A DNA stretch of 7,799 bases from Anaerolineae bacterium (lineage in GTDB: Bacteria > Chloroflexota > Anaerolineae > Epilineales > JAHCIE01): assembly GCA_026129385.1 (NCBI GenBank), contig JAHCIE010000143.1, forward strand, positions 1-7,799, written 5' to 3'. The stretch's first letter is position 1; each line of letters opens with the position of its first letter. Made by a program: the position numbers and the translations under genes. This document shows, piece by piece, positions 6,087-7,799 of the stretch. Below the pieces are notes generated by a model that saw only the letters and a list, made by a program, of their open reading frames with translations, was not told the origin of the DNA and made no database searches.

Positions 6087-6119
6087 AGGTCCAAAACAGG
6101 TCCAATTCAGGTCCAAGTT
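6087..6119. repeat. Three tandem 11-bp direct repeats, candidate regulator array
   Basis: AGGTCCAAAAC (6087-6097), AGGTCCAATTC (6098-6108) and AGGTCCAAGTT (6109-6119) share an invariant AGGTCCAA core at an exact 11-bp period, with the last three bases variable. One copy per helical turn is the geometry used by head-to-tail DNA-binding proteins such as PhoB/OmpR-family response regulators and the MerR-family light sensor CarH. The array sits between two opposed promoters and is centred about 65 nt from each predicted start. Confidence 0.65.
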
Positions 6120-6133
6120 ATGCTGATTAGGGT

Positions 6134-6162
6134 TTGCTCTACGGCCTCTTTGGGGGTATGCT
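6134..6162 (+). promoter_or_regulatory. Predicted promoter of the phosphoribosyltransferase unit
   Basis: TTGCTC (6134-6139), a 17-nt spacer and TATGCT (6157-6162) give a moderate sigma70 match with a start near 6169. This leaves a short leader that contains AAGGAG. It begins 15 nt beyond the third 11-bp repeat. Confidence 0.4.
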
Positions 6163-6193
6163 ACAGGCGGAACGGGACGCGCAAGGAGACGGT

Positions 6194-6853
6194 ATGGCAT
6201 TTGAAGATCGACGTGACGCCGGGCGGCGGCTGGCCGCCCGGTTGACCCACTACGCCCAGCGGGCTGATGTCCTGGTGCTGGGCCTGCCGCGCGGCGGCGT
6301 GCCAGTGGCCTACGAGGTCGCTCAGGCGCTAAGCGCGCCCCTGGATGTGTTTGTCGTGCGCAAACTGGGCGTCCCGGGTCACGAAGAGCTGGCGATGGGC
6401 GCCATTGCGACGGGCGGCGTGCGCGTCCTGAACCTGGATGTGGTCGAAGAGCTTAGCATTCCGTCCCAGGTCATCGAGAAGGTCACGGAGGCGGAACGAC
6501 AGGAGCTAGAGCGGCGCGAACGCCTCTACCGCGATGACCGCCCCCCGCCCGTCGTGGAGGGGCGCATCAGCATTGTGGTGGACGATGGCCTGGCGACGGG
6601 CGCGACGATGCGAGCGGCTGTCGCCGCGCTACGCCAGAGCCGCCCGGCGTGGCTGGTGGTGGCGATCCCCACGTCGGCCCGCTCTACCTACGAGGAGTTA
6701 GGGCGCGAGGTGGACGAGATCGTCGCGGTTATCCTGCCCGACGCCTTCCACGCCGTCGGTCTGTGGTACCATGACTTCCGCCCGACGACGGATGACGAGG
6801 TACGGCAACTTTTGAACGCGCCGCCCGACGGGTTACAATATAGGACAGTATGA
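6194..6853 (+). CDS. Phosphoribosyltransferase-family protein (219 aa)
   Basis: A type I phosphoribosyltransferase fold is indicated by the PRPP-binding loop IVVDDGLATGATM (residues 127-139: two Asp, then GLATGAT) and by the family segment LGLPRGGVPVAYEVA (29-43), FVVRKLGVPGHEELAMGAIA (53-72) and the C-terminal GLWYHDFRPTTDDEV (189-203). This stand-alone type is a conserved putative phosphoribosyltransferase, also found fused to hydrolase domains in other bacteria; its substrate is unknown, so no purine or pyrimidine role is claimed. The ATG at 6194 is chosen because AAGGAG (6183-6188) lies 5 nt upstream; an in-frame TTG at 6134 lies within the predicted -35 box. The stop overlaps the next gene by 4 bp (ATGA), so the two are translationally coupled. 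Confidence 0.9.
   Translation: MAFEDRRDAGRRLAARLTHYAQRADVLVLGLPRGGVPVAYEVAQALSAPLDVFVVRKLGVPGHEELAMGAIATGGVRVLNLDVVEELSIPSQVIEKVTEAERQELERRERLYRDDRPPPVVEGRISIVVDDGLATGATMRAAVAALRQSRPAWLVVAIPTSARSTYEELGREVDEIVAVILPDAFHAVGLWYHDFRPTTDDEVRQLLNAPPDGLQYRTV
6812..6839 (+). promoter_or_regulatory. Possible internal promoter before the 98-aa membrane protein gene
   Basis: TTGAAC (6812-6817), a 16-nt spacer and TACAAT (6834-6839) lie inside the 3' end of the phosphoribosyltransferase gene. The -10 is 10 nt before the ATG at 6850, so the transcript would have at most a few leader bases. It is weak evidence on its own but matches the spacing seen before the genes at 56 and 4047. Confidence 0.35.
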
Positions 6854-7146
6854 AACTCTTACTCGTGATTCTGGCGTTTCCCACCATTCTGGTCTTCCTG
6901 CTGACCATCGCTATGGTACGCTCGGCGCAGCAGAAGTACCAGCGGCGCGAGATGGAGCGCAAGGCGTATTTAGCTCAGCTCGGCTGGGCGTCAGCTCTGT
7001 GGGGCAGCCTCGTCCTGCTGGGCGGGGCGATGATGAACGGCATGGGGCTGGGGGCCAAGTCCCCACTTATTATCCTGGCTCTGGCCGTCCTCGTAGGCGG
7101 GGCATTTTTCGCCCGCCTGACCAAGGGTGTTTTGTGGAAGGCCTAA
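6850..7146 (+). CDS. Small integral membrane protein, unknown family (98 aa)
   Basis: Three hydrophobic stretches are visible: residues 2-23 (LLLVILAFPTILVFLLTIAM), about 45-62 and about 71-90. A charged segment between the first two (QQKYQRREMERKAY, 27-40) would sit in the cytoplasm or form a short helix. The first stretch could be a signal anchor. The start overlaps the phosphoribosyltransferase stop by 4 bp, and AGGA lies 4 nt before it. I do not recognise the family and no function is assigned; conservation of the operon would be the best clue. Confidence 0.75.
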   Translation: MKLLLVILAFPTILVFLLTIAMVRSAQQKYQRREMERKAYLAQLGWASALWGSLVLLGGAMMNGMGLGAKSPLIILALAVLVGGAFFARLTKGVLWKA

Positions 7147-7173
7147 GGACTGCGACGCTGGCGGAGGTATAGC

Positions 7174-7425
7174 ATGGCGAGACGGCGGTATGCCCAATCA
7201 CGCAAGAACGCGGTCCTACAGTGGACGATTCCGGTCCTGCTGCTCATCGGCATCGTCCTTGTCCAGGATCGTCTCGGCCGCGAGATTGGCTGGATCGCCC
7301 TGCTGGCCGTGCTCGGCTTTATGGTCTGGTTGAACGTGCTCTACGAGAAGTCACGCGACGAGCCGACGGCCGACGAGGAGACGGCCAGCGCCCACGAGGA
7401 CCGCGCCGACACGGGGGCGGCGTGA
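7174..7425 (+). CDS. Small two-span membrane protein, unknown family (83 aa)
   Basis: A basic start (MARRRYAQSRKN) is followed by two hydrophobic helices at about residues 15-31 and 37-57 and by an acidic tail (residues 60-80, rich in Asp and Glu). By the positive-inside rule the N-terminus is probably cytoplasmic, and with two helices the acidic tail would be too. GGAGG at 7163-7167, 6 nt upstream, supports the ATG. It follows the 98-aa membrane protein by 27 nt, and its stop overlaps the next gene's GTG by 4 bp, so it belongs to the same run. No family is recognised. Confidence 0.75.
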   Translation: MARRRYAQSRKNAVLQWTIPVLLLIGIVLVQDRLGREIGWIALLAVLGFMVWLNVLYEKSRDEPTADEETASAHEDRADTGAA

Positions 7426-7799
7426 GGGTGCTCGTCGTCGGGGCAGGGGCGATTGGGATGCTGGTGGGCGGACGGCTGGCTCTGGCAGGCCACTCGGTGA
7501 CACTCGTCGCCCGCCCCGCCCTGGCCGAGCACCTGCGCCGCGAGGGGTTGCGCGTCGTCGGCGCGGAGGGAGCGCAGGTCGCCCGTAACGTCGAAGTCGT
7601 CACGTCTGTAGCAGAGGCAGCCTCGGCCCAGTTCGACTGGCTGGCCCTGACGGTCAAGGCCTACGATGTCGAAGCGGCCGCGGCCGAGATCGCCGCCGCC
7701 TTCCCGGCCCCACCAACCGTCATCACCTTTCAGAACGGCGTCGGCAGCGAGGAGATCGTTCAGCAGCTCTTGCCCGCCGCGCCTCTCGTCGCCGCCAGC
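7422..7799 (+). CDS. panE: Ketopantoate reductase (ApbA/PanE family), 5' part only
   Basis: The frame opens with GTG at 7422, overlapping the previous stop by 4 bp, and runs without a stop to the window edge: 126 codons of a protein usually about 300 aa. It begins with a Rossmann NADPH-binding loop, RVLVVGAGAIG (residues 2-12, GxGxxG), followed by HSVTLVAR (24-31), then LTVKAYD (76-82) and ITFQNGVGSEE (101-111), the diagnostic FQNG segment of ketopantoate reductases. The enzyme reduces 2-dehydropantoate to pantoate with NADPH in coenzyme A synthesis. Family members can also be other 2-hydroxyacid reductases, so the exact substrate is likely but not proven. The catalytic C-terminal domain lies outside the window. 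Confidence 0.88.
   Translation, partial: MRVLVVGAGAIGMLVGGRLALAGHSVTLVARPALAEHLRREGLRVVGAEGAQVARNVEVVTSVAEAASAQFDWLALTVKAYDVEAAAAEIAAAFPAPPTVITFQNGVGSEEIVQQLLPAAPLVAAS

Noticed and set aside
6087..6119. CRISPR array
   Set aside because: The repeats are only 11 bp with no spacers of CRISPR length and no cas genes nearby; they fit a regulator array.
6134..6193. 20-codon N-terminal extension of the phosphoribosyltransferase from a TTG
   Set aside because: The ATG at 6194 has AAGGAG at 5 nt; the TTG has no ribosome site and lies within the predicted -35 box.

Overview
This is a GC-rich stretch of bacterial chromosome with short intergenic gaps, alternating strands and mostly housekeeping or conserved genes. 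No phage, transposase, CRISPR or RNA gene was seen. The best guess for origin is Chloroflexota: the window combines a tiny SWIM zinc-finger protein, a DUF763 protein, a TerC-family membrane protein and perfect palindromic intergenic hairpins of a type I associate with that phylum. This is inference from gene content and style, not from a marker gene.

Layout, left to right. (1) 56-670 (+): a cysteine-rich putative zinc-binding protein of unknown function, closed by a strong hairpin at 673-699 that also faces the end of the next, convergent gene. (2) 737-1251 (-): a small SWIM zinc-finger gene with a long leader. The leader holds a near-consensus sigma70 promoter (1223-1251), a possible 32-codon mini-ORF (1107-1205) and two strong hairpins. 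(3) 1282-4047 (-): rsmI (16S rRNA C1402 ribose methyltransferase), a 15-bp perfect hairpin, a TerC-family gene, and a DUF763 gene 13 nt upstream of it. (4) 4093-4141: a long, nearly perfect inverted repeat separating two minus-strand units. (5) 4153-6018 (-): two genes 18 nt apart. One is a split-barrel flavin-binding-like protein; the other fuses a second split-barrel-like domain to a UbiA/MenA-type membrane prenyltransferase. (6) 6019-6193: a divergent control region with an inverted repeat over a -10 box and three exact-period 11-bp direct repeats between two opposed promoters. (7) 6194-7799 (+): a four-gene run of a phosphoribosyltransferase-family protein, two small membrane proteins and the 5' part of a ketopantoate reductase gene, linked by 4-bp overlaps or short gaps.

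The main points for a second look are the SWIM gene leader, the 11-bp triple repeat between the divergent units, the split-barrel/prenyltransferase fusion next to a second split-barrel gene, and a recurring -10 box 7-10 nt upstream of an ATG, which suggests leaderless or nearly leaderless mRNAs. I found no clear new defence, mobile or secretion system.
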